Shown here one piece after another: positions 26,374 to 34,722 of a stretch of DNA of 64,000 bases. The stretch's first letter is position 1. Every line of letters starts with the position of its first letter. The DNA comes from JAWXUK01 sp044432725 (GTDB taxonomy: Bacteria; Bacillota; Clostridia; Oscillospirales; Oscillospiraceae). The stretch covers positions 124,001 through 188,000 of the forward strand of contig JAWXUL010000003.1 in NCBI GenBank assembly GCA_044432725.1. The letters are read 5' to 3'. Below the pieces are notes generated by a model. The model did not search any database and was not told the origin of the DNA. It saw only the letters and a program-made list of their open reading frames with translations. The translations under genes were made by a program, and so were the position numbers.

Positions 26374-27924
26374 TTAACGTTTCAGATTAACAAGTTCTTC
26401 AAGCATACTGTCTGTCACTGTGACAATACGAGTATTTGCCTGATACCCACGTTGGGTGATAATCATTTCTGACATTTCAGTGGCAAGGTCAACGGTTGAC
26501 GCTTCCAAGCCATAAGCTTCGATAGAAGAACCACCTGCATTCCCAATGGCGTCCAAATCACTGATTCCTTCGTAAGTAACTTCTCCAGTTTCTTCGTCCA
26601 CTGTTCCAGTTTTGTTGGCAAGATACAAACCATCTGCCAAACCACCAGCAATGGAAACACGAAGGTTACCAGAACCACCCAAAGCACTGTAATAGTGTCC
26701 ACCAGTATTAGTCACACCGGAGGTGTTATCCACAGTAGCTACAGCGATATATCCCACCACCACAGGCTCCCCAGTGACAGAGTTAATACCAGATATCATA
26801 CCAGAACTACTAATGCTCACGCTGGAAAGTTGTACGGAATAAGCACTGGTGTTAGCAACCATTTGAGAGGTGTTATAGCCCAAAGGATAAGTTTCCCCGA
26901 TGTCAGGTCCACCCCACTCGTTGACTAAATCACCATTCTCGTCGTAATAAACTTCAGCAGTTTGGTTAAAGCTTGCATTACCATTCAGGACATCTGGCTC
27001 GGAAAGATAAGAATAAACCGCAGAGCTTTCTTTCCAGTTTTCAGATTCCACATAGGTCAGTTCAGACACCTGTGCATCTGCTACGCCTTGAAGGTAATCA
27101 CTTGTTGATGTAAAGCCACTATGCTCTACCATTTTGATAAAAGCACTGTAACCTGTATATTCTGCATAGCCATCATCGTCTACACCTAGCTCTTCCCCAT
27201 CAGCATCCCGATTTACTGTGAATGAGTAAGTTCCTGCTGGATCAAAATACATCAATCCGCCTTCATCTTCTCCTACTGCAGTACCACCCCAATAGTCACC
27301 TTCTGAGATGCTGTAATACAAGGTCAAGCCACCATTTTCATAAGTAGGTGTAGCAGCAGCTAATGGGTATTGCAATGGCACAAGGTCTGTACTCAAAATA
27401 GTTGGTTCGATGATGGTTGGATCTTCCAAAATTTCTGCTTCTGTGGCATTTGGGTTATAAGCTGGATTTTGCACCATCGCAAAACCATAGACGATATTAC
27501 CAGCTGCGTCAGTGATATAACCATCAGAGTCAGGACGGAAGTCACCCATACGGGTCAATGCCAAAGAGGAAATATCCCCAACAGTGGAGAAAGTCCCATT
27601 TTTATCCCCTACAAGGAAGAAACCATCCCCTGTAATCATACAGTCCAGAGCGTAACCAGTGGGAGAATAAGTACCTGCTGCCATATTCACGTCCACAGAA
27701 CTCACTTTGGAACCATAACCATACTGAGTAGGGTTCACACCCCCTGTGGTAAGACCTGCACTGTCTTGCCCAGCACGTGCTGTGGAGTAGATGGATTCTG
27801 TAAATGTCATACGTGTGGTTTTATAGCTGTGTGTATTAACGTTTGCGATGTTGTTACCAATGACGTTCAACTTGCTCATATGAGATTGCAAGCCTGAAAT
27901 CGCCGAATATAATGCTCCTGTCAT
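26374..27924 (-). CDS. flgE: Flagellar hook protein FlgE
   Basis: Hook monomer. It has the N-terminal rod/hook motif LNVIGNNIANVNTHSYK, the GDGFFLVGDKNGTF core, and the C-terminal EMSEMIITQRGYQANTRIV family helix. Length 516, longer than the about 400 residues of many hooks. The variable middle (about 150-400) holds acidic motifs such as DADGEELGVDDDG and DENGDLVNEW, similar in style to the FlgK insertions. Strong hairpins lie on both sides of the gene. Confidence 0.95.
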   Translation of the reverse strand: MTGALYSAISGLQSHMSKLNVIGNNIANVNTHSYKTTRMTFTESIYSTARAGQDSAGLTTGGVNPTQYGYGSKVSSVDVNMAAGTYSPTGYALDCMITGDGFFLVGDKNGTFSTVGDISSLALTRMGDFRPDSDGYITDAAGNIVYGFAMVQNPAYNPNATEAEILEDPTIIEPTILSTDLVPLQYPLAAATPTYENGGLTLYYSISEGDYWGGTAVGEDEGGLMYFDPAGTYSFTVNRDADGEELGVDDDGYAEYTGYSAFIKMVEHSGFTSTSDYLQGVADAQVSELTYVESENWKESSAVYSYLSEPDVLNGNASFNQTAEVYYDENGDLVNEWGGPDIGETYPLGYNTSQMVANTSAYSVQLSSVSISSSGMISGINSVTGEPVVVGYIAVATVDNTSGVTNTGGHYYSALGGSGNLRVSIAGGLADGLYLANKTGTVDEETGEVTYEGISDLDAIGNAGGSSIEAYGLEASTVDLATEMSEMIITQRGYQANTRIVTVTDSMLEELVNLKR

Positions 27925-27963
27925 AGTTGAAATAACTCCTTTTGTTCTAAACAGTCACTGTCA

Positions 27964-27990
27964 GGGGAGAAATCATTCGGATTTCTCCCC
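27964..27990 (-). other. Strong hairpin upstream of flgE
   Basis: An 11-bp perfect stem, GGGGAGAAATC with GATTTCTCCCC, and a 5-base loop, followed by UGACAG rather than U-residues. It lies about 40 bases before the flgE start in the 96-bp gap after the TIGR02530 gene. Next to it is a small ACAGTCACTGT palindrome. It is a likely mRNA structure, not a terminator. Confidence 0.7.
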
Positions 27991-28020
27991 AAAAGCATCC
28001 AAAAGAGGTCCTGCTTTTTA

Positions 28021-28407
28021 TTAGAATAAAACAGCGCCGTCGATGTTTGTAAAAATATTTTCTTTCATTTCTTCTTGGGTCATTGTGGTAATCACCCGTT
28101 GATTTGGCACATTGATGATAAACGCATTCACTGTGTCAAAGGCAAGAATATTATTTGCCCCCTTAGCCTCTGCTTTTTCCACAGAGCTTGCCAGTTGGTC
28201 CATCAAATCTGCTGTCACTTCAATACCACGTTGCTCTGCTCGCGCCATGGCATGTTTGGAAAAGGCAAGACTATCCTGTCCTTTGCTCAGTTCCTGCTGT
28301 AGGGCTTCCCCGAAACTTCCTTGTTCCGACTGCATCTGCGAAGGTCGGTTGTTGGCACTTTGGGGGCTTTGATATCCTGGCGAAATACCAGATACATTCT
28401 TTATCAT
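28021..28407 (-). CDS. Flagellar operon protein, TIGR02530 family
   Basis: A 128-residue protein with the family hallmarks FSKHAMARAEQRGIEVT in the middle and AFIINVPNQRVITTMT toward the C-terminus. The family is confined to Gram-positive flagellar operons, between flgD and flgE as here. Its function is not established; the position suggests a hook-assembly accessory role (inference). Confidence 0.85.
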   Translation of the reverse strand: MIKNVSGISPGYQSPQSANNRPSQMQSEQGSFGEALQQELSKGQDSLAFSKHAMARAEQRGIEVTADLMDQLASSVEKAEAKGANNILAFDTVNAFIINVPNQRVITTMTQEEMKENIFTNIDGAVLF

Positions 28408-28521
28408 ACCATCATCCTCGCTTTAGGTAAACAGTTTTCTGATTTTTTGTAGAAAAATCCAATTTCTCCCACTGCTCGCCTTTGTTTTTTAGTTATATTT
28501 TTGCGGTTTTTCCCTTAGTTC

Positions 28522-29421
28522 TTAACCTAAGGCGTGAGTTGCTGCTTCAAGTAGTTCATCTGCTGACATACCAGCATAATCAGAGTTAGACAAAATTGAA
28601 TCAGTGTCATCATTGGTATCACTGTCGGTGTTGTTTTCTCCATCACCTACTGTTGTTCCATTTCCTTCTGTGTTGTCCTCGCCGTCCACGTCCAGATCTG
28701 CATCAGGATCCACTGTTGTGTCAGAGCCATCGCCTTCCCCTTCTTCTTCAGGGACAGTGCTTTCAGGTAGTTTACCAATCGCCATGATAGAAGAAACCAA
28801 GTGGAATGAAGTTTGACCTTCAAAGAAGATAACTGGAACGCCATCATAATAACCAGAAGCTGCGACCTTTCCTGTCTCTTCAATAAAGTTGCCTTCTTCG
28901 TCATAATAAGCAACAGTCACTTCTTGTCCAACCAACTGTGCATTATAAAGCATTGCATTGGTCGCTGTCATCTCTGTGACACTGGATTCCATAGAGGTCA
29001 TCGCTTGCATATTAGTCATCATACAAAGCTGATTCATCATCTCTGAAGTAGAGGCAGTATCATCAATGCTTTGACTTTGGAATTGCAACAACATCAATGC
29101 TAGCATATCCATAAAGGAAAGTTCGTCATTTGCAGTGTTTTCACTTTCGATGTCAGGACGAGTATAAGCGTCATTTGGAGTGGTTCCAGTGGTAGAATCC
29201 GAGGAAGTATCATCCTCTGTGCCTCCTGTGCCCTCATTATCATCAGTGTCATCGGTAATTGCTGATGCATTTCCAGCTACTTGTGCTTCTGCTGTCAAAA
29301 TGTCAGTAAAATTACTTTCTCCATCACTGGATAAAGTAGCAGAATCTGTTGTACTATTTGCTAGATAAGTAGCCGCTGTACTGTAATTTGCATAGAGATC
29401 ATAATTTGAAATTGTACTCAT
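28522..29421 (-). CDS. flgD: Flagellar hook capping protein FlgD, with acidic extensions
   Basis: FlgD is the scaffold for hook polymerisation. The core is recognisable at about residues 100-215: DMLALMLLQFQSQS, then LVGQEVTVAYYDEEGN and the TSFHLVSSIMAIG end. Unusual additions are an Asp/Thr/Ser/Gly-rich segment at about 55-90 and an acidic tail of about 80 residues rich in DGE, DTN and GDG. Common FlgD proteins are 140-230 residues; this one has 299. It lies 12 bp after fliK. Confidence 0.88.
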   Translation of the reverse strand: MSTISNYDLYANYSTAATYLANSTTDSATLSSDGESNFTDILTAEAQVAGNASAITDDTDDNEGTGGTEDDTSSDSTTGTTPNDAYTRPDIESENTANDELSFMDMLALMLLQFQSQSIDDTASTSEMMNQLCMMTNMQAMTSMESSVTEMTATNAMLYNAQLVGQEVTVAYYDEEGNFIEETGKVAASGYYDGVPVIFFEGQTSFHLVSSIMAIGKLPESTVPEEEGEGDGSDTTVDPDADLDVDGEDNTEGNGTTVGDGENNTDSDTNDDTDSILSNSDYAGMSADELLEAATHALG

Positions 29422-29433
29422 TTTTTTCTCCTT

Positions 29434-30657
29434 TTACCCATCTAGGGAAAATTGCACCAAGCCTAGGCGCAGTTGTTGCATGAAATCGTCACTCACAACA
29501 CCTTGCTCCTGATCTTGCTCTTGCTCTTGTTGTTCTTGTTGCTCTTGGTTTTCTTGCTCTTGATTCAAATCAGCTTGGGAATCATCTGCACTTTGAGCAC
29601 CTTGCACTGTGGTTTCCACAGTCACTGTAGTGCCATTTTGAGCCAAAGCTTGGGCAATACTTTCTGCATGGCTTCCCAAAATACTGGCTGCATTGCTATC
29701 AGCTGCTTGGAAAATCACTTGCAACACGCCGTCTGCTGTTTGTGTCAACTGGATGGTCAAAGTCCCTAAATTATCTGGTGTCAACTGAATCGTCACTGTT
29801 TTATCGCCATTTTCATTGGCAGTCTCGATGATTTTTGCCAGTTTTCCATCCATTTCAGGGTCACGAGTATCCAGATTTTCGCCTACTTTAATGTGCGTAG
29901 TTTCTGCTTTATCAAACACTCTTGTTCCAGAATCTTCCACTTCTAACAAAACAGGTTCATCACCATCTGTTGTCGTCGTTGGTTCTTTGGTTTCCACAGG
30001 TGTTTCACTGTTGTTTTCTTCTTGAAAATCAGTTTGCTCCCCAGTTTCAGCAGTTTCAACCTGAACCACTTCTTCAGTCACAACTTCGCTTTCTTCACTT
30101 TGTGCTTCAGGCAGAACCATAGGCTCCCCATCATCCACTACTTCCAAAACCTCAGCAGTTTCTTCTAAAGTAAAGACTTCTTCTGTTTCAGGCAGAAGCA
30201 AAGCTTCCTCTGATACTTCTTCGCCTGTGCCATTGCCTAATTGAGAGTTCACTTCACTGTCTCCAAGATCAAGCATTTCTCCGTCCATCAAAGGTACTTC
30301 TTCTGTACGAGCCACAGTTTCTGATTGAGCCACCATAGCTTCATCCATTTTTTCCACAGCTTCAATCCCAGGAATTGGTGTTGCTTGTGCGTTCAAAGCT
30401 GCCATCAGTACCATTTGCACATCTGTAACCTCAGTATCTATCGCAGGCACACCTTCTTGGCTGTCTTCTGGATTCCCTTGAAGATCACTGTCATCTGTCA
30501 CAGAATCGCTGGTCACTTCACTGGAATCAGTGCTGTTCACTTGATCTTGTAGCATACTTTCAAATTCTTTCCCATTATCAGTAGAGCTAGAAGAACTAGA
30601 ACTGCTTGTGCTACTTGTGCTAGGCGCAATCATATCCACACTTGTATTTATCGTCAT
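29434..30657 (-). CDS. fliK: Flagellar hook-length control protein FliK
   Basis: FliK measures hook length and triggers the FlhB switch. The C-terminal Flg_hook domain is clear: VTIQLTPDNLGTLTIQLTQ, followed by SHAESIAQALAQNG. The N-terminal two-thirds is acidic and low in complexity, as expected of a secreted molecular ruler. Near the C-terminus is a Gln/Glu run (QENQEQQEQQEQEQ). The frame opens at 30699, but AAAGGAGGTGAG precedes the ATG at 30657 (407 residues). Confidence 0.88.
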   Translation of the reverse strand: MTINTSVDMIAPSTSSTSSSSSSSSTDNGKEFESMLQDQVNSTDSSEVTSDSVTDDSDLQGNPEDSQEGVPAIDTEVTDVQMVLMAALNAQATPIPGIEAVEKMDEAMVAQSETVARTEEVPLMDGEMLDLGDSEVNSQLGNGTGEEVSEEALLLPETEEVFTLEETAEVLEVVDDGEPMVLPEAQSEESEVVTEEVVQVETAETGEQTDFQEENNSETPVETKEPTTTTDGDEPVLLEVEDSGTRVFDKAETTHIKVGENLDTRDPEMDGKLAKIIETANENGDKTVTIQLTPDNLGTLTIQLTQTADGVLQVIFQAADSNAASILGSHAESIAQALAQNGTTVTVETTVQGAQSADDSQADLNQEQENQEQQEQQEQEQDQEQGVVSDDFMQQLRLGLVQFSLDG

Positions 30658-30697
30658 ATTCTCACCTCCTTTCAAATATGTATGAGAGTCATCTCTC

Positions 30698-30726
30698 AAT
30701 GTATCAAAGAAAACATCTTAGGTCAA
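30698..30726 (-). promoter_or_regulatory. Candidate sigma-A promoter upstream of fliK
   Basis: Minus-strand -35 TTGACC (30721-30726), a 17-bp spacer and -10 TACATT (30698-30703), in the 156-bp gap between fliJ and fliK. This could boost expression of the hook genes from within the operon. Confidence 0.5.
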
Positions 30727-30813
30727 GTGGTACTTTCTCCCAGACATCTACTTTCTCGTTACTTTTCCTCTTTAAACCATCTATCAATACTTGTGTTTCT
30801 GATTCTTTTCTTC

Positions 30814-31269
30814 TTAAGAAGCAGAATTTCGATTCAAAGCCCAAGTACCTGCCACCAATTCATCAATGAAAGCTTCTTCTGCTTTGGTCGCAGCTTTGTT
30901 ATAATCTTCTAATTTTTTCTCTCTCAGCTTTTCAGCAGAGGAGGCATCTTGTTTTGCTAGAATCATTTCTTGACGACGTTCTTCCGCCACTTGCTCCAGA
31001 CGAAGGAGTTCTTTTTTTTCTTTTTTGATGGTATCTTCTAAAGTACGAAGACAGGATTCGCAACTCATTGCCTCTACCACTGTCATCCCCACCGCTTTTT
31101 TCATGCAGAATTCATCGTTAAAGTCATTATATTCATCTTGAGCTGCAAAATAGATATGCTCTTGTGTCAAGGCATGACCTTGAGCCGTCGCATATTCCTG
31201 TTGCTTTGATTCCAAAACCTGTTGCCGATATCCCAGCATTGTCTCCAGAGAGAATTGAAATTTTTTCAA
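30814..31269 (-). CDS. fliJ: Flagellar export chaperone FliJ
   Basis: A coiled-coil protein that links the FliI ATPase to the export gate. It begins KKFQFSLETMLGYR, the typical FliJ opening, and continues as a highly charged helix. The frame opens at 31299, but the TTG at 31269 follows AAGGTGGTG and matches the usual N-terminus, giving 151 residues. Four cysteines in the middle are not typical of FliJ. Confidence 0.87.
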   Translation of the reverse strand: MKKFQFSLETMLGYRQQVLESKQQEYATAQGHALTQEHIYFAAQDEYNDFNDEFCMKKAVGMTVVEAMSCESCLRTLEDTIKKEKKELLRLEQVAEERRQEMILAKQDASSAEKLREKKLEDYNKAATKAEEAFIDELVAGTWALNRNSAS

Positions 31270-31319
31270 GAGAACACCACCTTTCCTTCCTCCATACATT
31301 ATGGACTATATCCATTATA

Positions 31320-32627
31320 TCACACTTCTTGGAAAATATCACGTAAAAGTTCTAAACTTTTTTCAAAAGAAAATGTATCATTTATTTCCTGTTGTAAAAA
31401 GAAATTTATTTCATCAATTTTAGCAAGAGCCAAGTCCAATTTGGGATTGGTACCTTCTTTATAAGCCCCAATAGACACAAGGTCATAGTTTTTCTCATAG
31501 ACCCCTAAAACATCTCGTAATTTCGAGGACAAAGCCCGATGCTCTGGATCAGCAATTTCTGTCATCAAACGAGAAATACTTGCTGAAACATCAATGGCGG
31601 GGAAGTGGTTACTATTGGCAAGCCGTCTTGTTAAAACAATATGCCCATCCAAAATACCACGCACTGTGTCAGCAATGGGTTCATTGGTATCATCCCCCTC
31701 CACCAGAACCGTATAAACCCCAGTGATAGAGCCTTTTTCAAAGTTTCCACTTCGCTCTAAAAGCTTGGGCAGTTCTGCATAGATAGAAGGCGTATAGCCC
31801 CTTGCCACAGGTGGTTCTCCCACTGATAAACCTATCTCACGCTGTGCCATGGCAAAACGTGTGAGAGAATCCATCATCAAAAGAACATCCAAACCTTGGT
31901 CACGGAAATATTCCGCAATCCCTGTGGCAACCGTGGGGCATTTCATCCGAAGCATAGCAGGTTGGTCAGAAGTCGCTACCACCAAAATCGAGCGACGCAT
32001 TCCTTCCTCGCCCAAATCCTTCTGAACGAATTCCAAAACTTCTCTGCCCCGTTCCCCAACCAGAGCAATCACGTTGATATCTGCCTTCACATTTCGAGCA
32101 ATCATGCCCATAAGTGTAGATTTCCCCACACCAGATCCAGCAAATATCCCGATTCTTTGTCCTTTCCCAATGGTCAAAGTAGAGTCGATGGCCTTGATAC
32201 CAAACTCCATTCTTTCCCGTATGGGAGGACGAGACAGGGGGTTAATATAACTACTGTCAATACAATGACTGTGCCCACCTTGAAAAGGCTCTTTTCCGTC
32301 AATGGGTTGCCCTAAGGCGTTGATAATTCTCCCTCGCAGAAAATTCCCCACTTTTAAAGTGAGTCGTTTTCCTGTGTTTCGCACAAAGTTACCAGAAGAA
32401 ATCCCACTCATGTTGGCATAAGGCATCAAAAGAATGTGGTCATTTTTAAACCCCACCACCTCTGCTGGCACTTGTCCACCAGATTCACCACTGTAAATCC
32501 GACAAATATCCCCAATGGCAGCACGGCTCCCCGAAGCTTCTATGGACATACCCACAATGTTTTCAATTTTACCTGTATGACTTACCGTTTCAGCCTTTGC
32601 GATTCTATCAATAGCATCTTGAAACAT
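31320..32627 (-). CDS. fliI: Flagellum-specific ATPase FliI
   Basis: The hexameric export ATPase related to F1-beta. Walker A is GSGVGKST (residues 164-171), Walker B lies in DVLLMMDSLTRFA, and the conserved PPVARGYTPS and ERSGNF follow. Length 435 is normal. It is encoded between fliH, its regulator, and fliJ, its stalk. Confidence 0.97.
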   Translation of the reverse strand: MFQDAIDRIAKAETVSHTGKIENIVGMSIEASGSRAAIGDICRIYSGESGGQVPAEVVGFKNDHILLMPYANMSGISSGNFVRNTGKRLTLKVGNFLRGRIINALGQPIDGKEPFQGGHSHCIDSSYINPLSRPPIRERMEFGIKAIDSTLTIGKGQRIGIFAGSGVGKSTLMGMIARNVKADINVIALVGERGREVLEFVQKDLGEEGMRRSILVVATSDQPAMLRMKCPTVATGIAEYFRDQGLDVLLMMDSLTRFAMAQREIGLSVGEPPVARGYTPSIYAELPKLLERSGNFEKGSITGVYTVLVEGDDTNEPIADTVRGILDGHIVLTRRLANSNHFPAIDVSASISRLMTEIADPEHRALSSKLRDVLGVYEKNYDLVSIGAYKEGTNPKLDLALAKIDEINFFLQQEINDTFSFEKSLELLRDIFQEV

Positions 32628-32686
32628 CCATTTGCCTCCTTTTGTTGATTGATTGTCGGCAGTTTGTTTCTATGCCACTGTTTTCT

Positions 32687-33592
32687 TTAAAATACACCAG
32701 TATCTCGACTACTTCCTTGGTCAAAGACAAGATTTCTGATATTGTTCACCTGTGTGGACAAACTTGCATCGATGATTTCTTCTGGTGTTTCTATGATACA
32801 AGTACCCAGTTCGTCATCCTTCATGGGGATAATCCGAACGTGTTCTGACATGGCTGACATGGACAAAGATAGTGCTGGTGAAATTTCAGCAAGCCCTTGC
32901 TGATCGCAACCAGAAATATAGATATGCATCCACTCTCGACGCTTTAGTTTGTCCGTTGCCGAGCGAATCATACGGACAATCACCTCGCTACTGGTTTTCA
33001 AACTGACCCTTACTACTTTTTCTGCCACAGCAATGGCAAGGTCTCGCAGTTCTTCCACTGTATCAGCAATCATTTGTTCACGAGCTGTACTGGCATCCTC
33101 TAAAAAATCTTTCACTTGTTGGTTCAATGCTTCAGCATAAGCCTCTTGCTCTTCCTTAGATTGCTCTGCTGCATCCATCATCCCTCGGGCATAGCCATCT
33201 CGATACCCTTCGTCTCTTGCACCGCTGCGAAGGAGTTCCAACTCATCCAAGGCTTCCACTTCCACATTGGCAAGAATCTCATCCGCTACTGCCCTTGCCT
33301 CTGCAATAATACTCTCTGCTTGGACCTGTGCATATTCCACAGGGTCAGGCTGAGAAACTGGCTCTTCCACAGGTTCTTCTGGAAGTATCTCTTCCACCAC
33401 TTCCACTTCTTCCACTGGTGGGAGTAATTCTTCCTCTTCCTGTAATTCCTTTTCTATCGCCTTTAACTCTGCTGCCAAAGCCGGATCTAAAAGATCAAAC
33501 TCTCCGTTTTCAGACAAATCAGCCTTGGGCAAAACATAAGGCTGTGCTTCTGGGTTTTGAAAACCTTTTAAGATATTACGCAATTTTCTCAC
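32687..33592 (-). CDS. fliH: Flagellar assembly protein FliH
   Basis: FliH binds FliI and docks the ATPase to the C-ring. The protein has 301 residues. The first half is acidic and Pro/Glu/Val-rich (VEEVEVVEEILPEEPVEEP), the middle is a coiled coil, and the C-terminal domain (about 170-290) shows the VAEKVVRVSLKTSSEVIVRM segment shared by FliH/YscL; VAEKVVRVSL is the conserved part. Context fliG-fliH-fliI supports it. Confidence 0.9.
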   Translation of the reverse strand: MRKLRNILKGFQNPEAQPYVLPKADLSENGEFDLLDPALAAELKAIEKELQEEEELLPPVEEVEVVEEILPEEPVEEPVSQPDPVEYAQVQAESIIAEARAVADEILANVEVEALDELELLRSGARDEGYRDGYARGMMDAAEQSKEEQEAYAEALNQQVKDFLEDASTAREQMIADTVEELRDLAIAVAEKVVRVSLKTSSEVIVRMIRSATDKLKRREWMHIYISGCDQQGLAEISPALSLSMSAMSEHVRIIPMKDDELGTCIIETPEEIIDASLSTQVNNIRNLVFDQGSSRDTGVF

Positions 33593-33606
33593 CCTTTCCC
33601 TTGATA

Positions 33607-34722
33607 CTAAGCGATGATGTCATCCTTACCGCCTTTAGAAATAACAATCTCGCCTTGTTCTTCCAGACCACGAATGACACCCACAATACGTTGTTGTGCT
33701 TCTTCCACGTCTTTCATCCGAACATTGGTTGTAATTTCCAAGTCGTCTCGAATGGTTTCAGCCATCCGTCCTGACATATTGGAAAACAACTTGTTTGAAA
33801 CATCAGGATTACTGCTTTTCAATGACAAAACCAAATCTCGTGGGTCACAGTCACGGATAAACCGTTGCACTGCCCGATCGTCCATGGTAACAATATCTTC
33901 AAAGACGAACATACGTTTCCGAATCTCGTCAGCAAGTTCACCATTTTTCTCTGACAAGCCATCAAAAATTCCTTTTTCACTGGAACGATCCAAGTTATTC
34001 ATGATGTTTGCCACATAATCAATCCCGCCCACTTTGACGTTATTGTTTGTAATGATGCTAGAAAATTTACGTTCCATCTCAGCCTCGATAATCTTAATCG
34101 CTGCAGGGGAAGCACCCTCCATAATGGCGATACTTTCCACAACCTGCACCTGCTTGTTTGGTTCTAATTGTTCAATCACTCCAGCTGCTTTGTCTGGATC
34201 TAAGTAAGAGAGAACCAAAGCCATGGTCTGGGGACGCTCGTGTTGCAAAGAAGAATACAAAGATTTTGGGTCTGCTTTGTTCAAGAAAGCAAACTCTCTG
34301 TTCTTCATGGTCTTGGTGACCTTTTCTAGCAAGTTGCTTGCTGTTTGGTCGCCAAATGCCTTTTCCAAAACAGAACGTGCATACTCCAAACCGCCTTCAG
34401 TAACGGCTTTATTGGTCATACATAGTTGATAAAACTCAGTAAGCACTCGCTCTGTGGTTTCACCATCAACATATCCTAATTTTGCCACTTCCAAAGTCAG
34501 CTGTTCCACATCTTCTGGCTCCATATGCTGATAAATCAAAGAAGCTTTCTCTGCCCCTAAGGCAATCAATACCAAGGCAGCTTTTTGTGGTGGTTCTAAA
34601 TCATCTCTATCAGAGGCAGCATCACCTACTGCAGCAGCAGCCTGCTCCATGATTTCTTCTGTATTCACTGCTGGTGCAGGGACTGGTATATCAACAGCAC
34701 CCTGTTTCGATTTACGTGGCAT
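33607..34722 (-). CDS. fliG: Flagellar motor switch protein FliG
   Basis: The C-ring protein that contacts MotA and generates torque. Recognisable stretches are PPQKAALVLIALGAEKAS (N-terminal domain), the EHPQTMALVLSYL equivalent here written HERPQTMALVLSYLDP, and the C-terminal MFVFEDIVTMDDRAVQRFI. An N-terminal Ala-rich extension of about 45 residues precedes the domain. I chose the ATG at 34722 over an upstream GTG because of Shine-Dalgarno spacing; it overlaps the fliF end by 11 bp (371 residues). Confidence 0.94.
   Translation of the reverse strand: MPRKSKQGAVDIPVPAPAVNTEEIMEQAAAAVGDAASDRDDLEPPQKAALVLIALGAEKASLIYQHMEPEDVEQLTLEVAKLGYVDGETTERVLTEFYQLCMTNKAVTEGGLEYARSVLEKAFGDQTASNLLEKVTKTMKNREFAFLNKADPKSLYSSLQHERPQTMALVLSYLDPDKAAGVIEQLEPNKQVQVVESIAIMEGASPAAIKIIEAEMERKFSSIITNNNVKVGGIDYVANIMNNLDRSSEKGIFDGLSEKNGELADEIRKRMFVFEDIVTMDDRAVQRFIRDCDPRDLVLSLKSSNPDVSNKLFSNMSGRMAETIRDDLEITTNVRMKDVEEAQQRIVGVIRGLEEQGEIVISKGGKDDIIA

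Noticed and set aside
27370..27897. Plus-strand frame of 175 residues opposite flgE
   Set aside because: Antisense to a clearly identified gene, no ribosome site and no recognisable motif.
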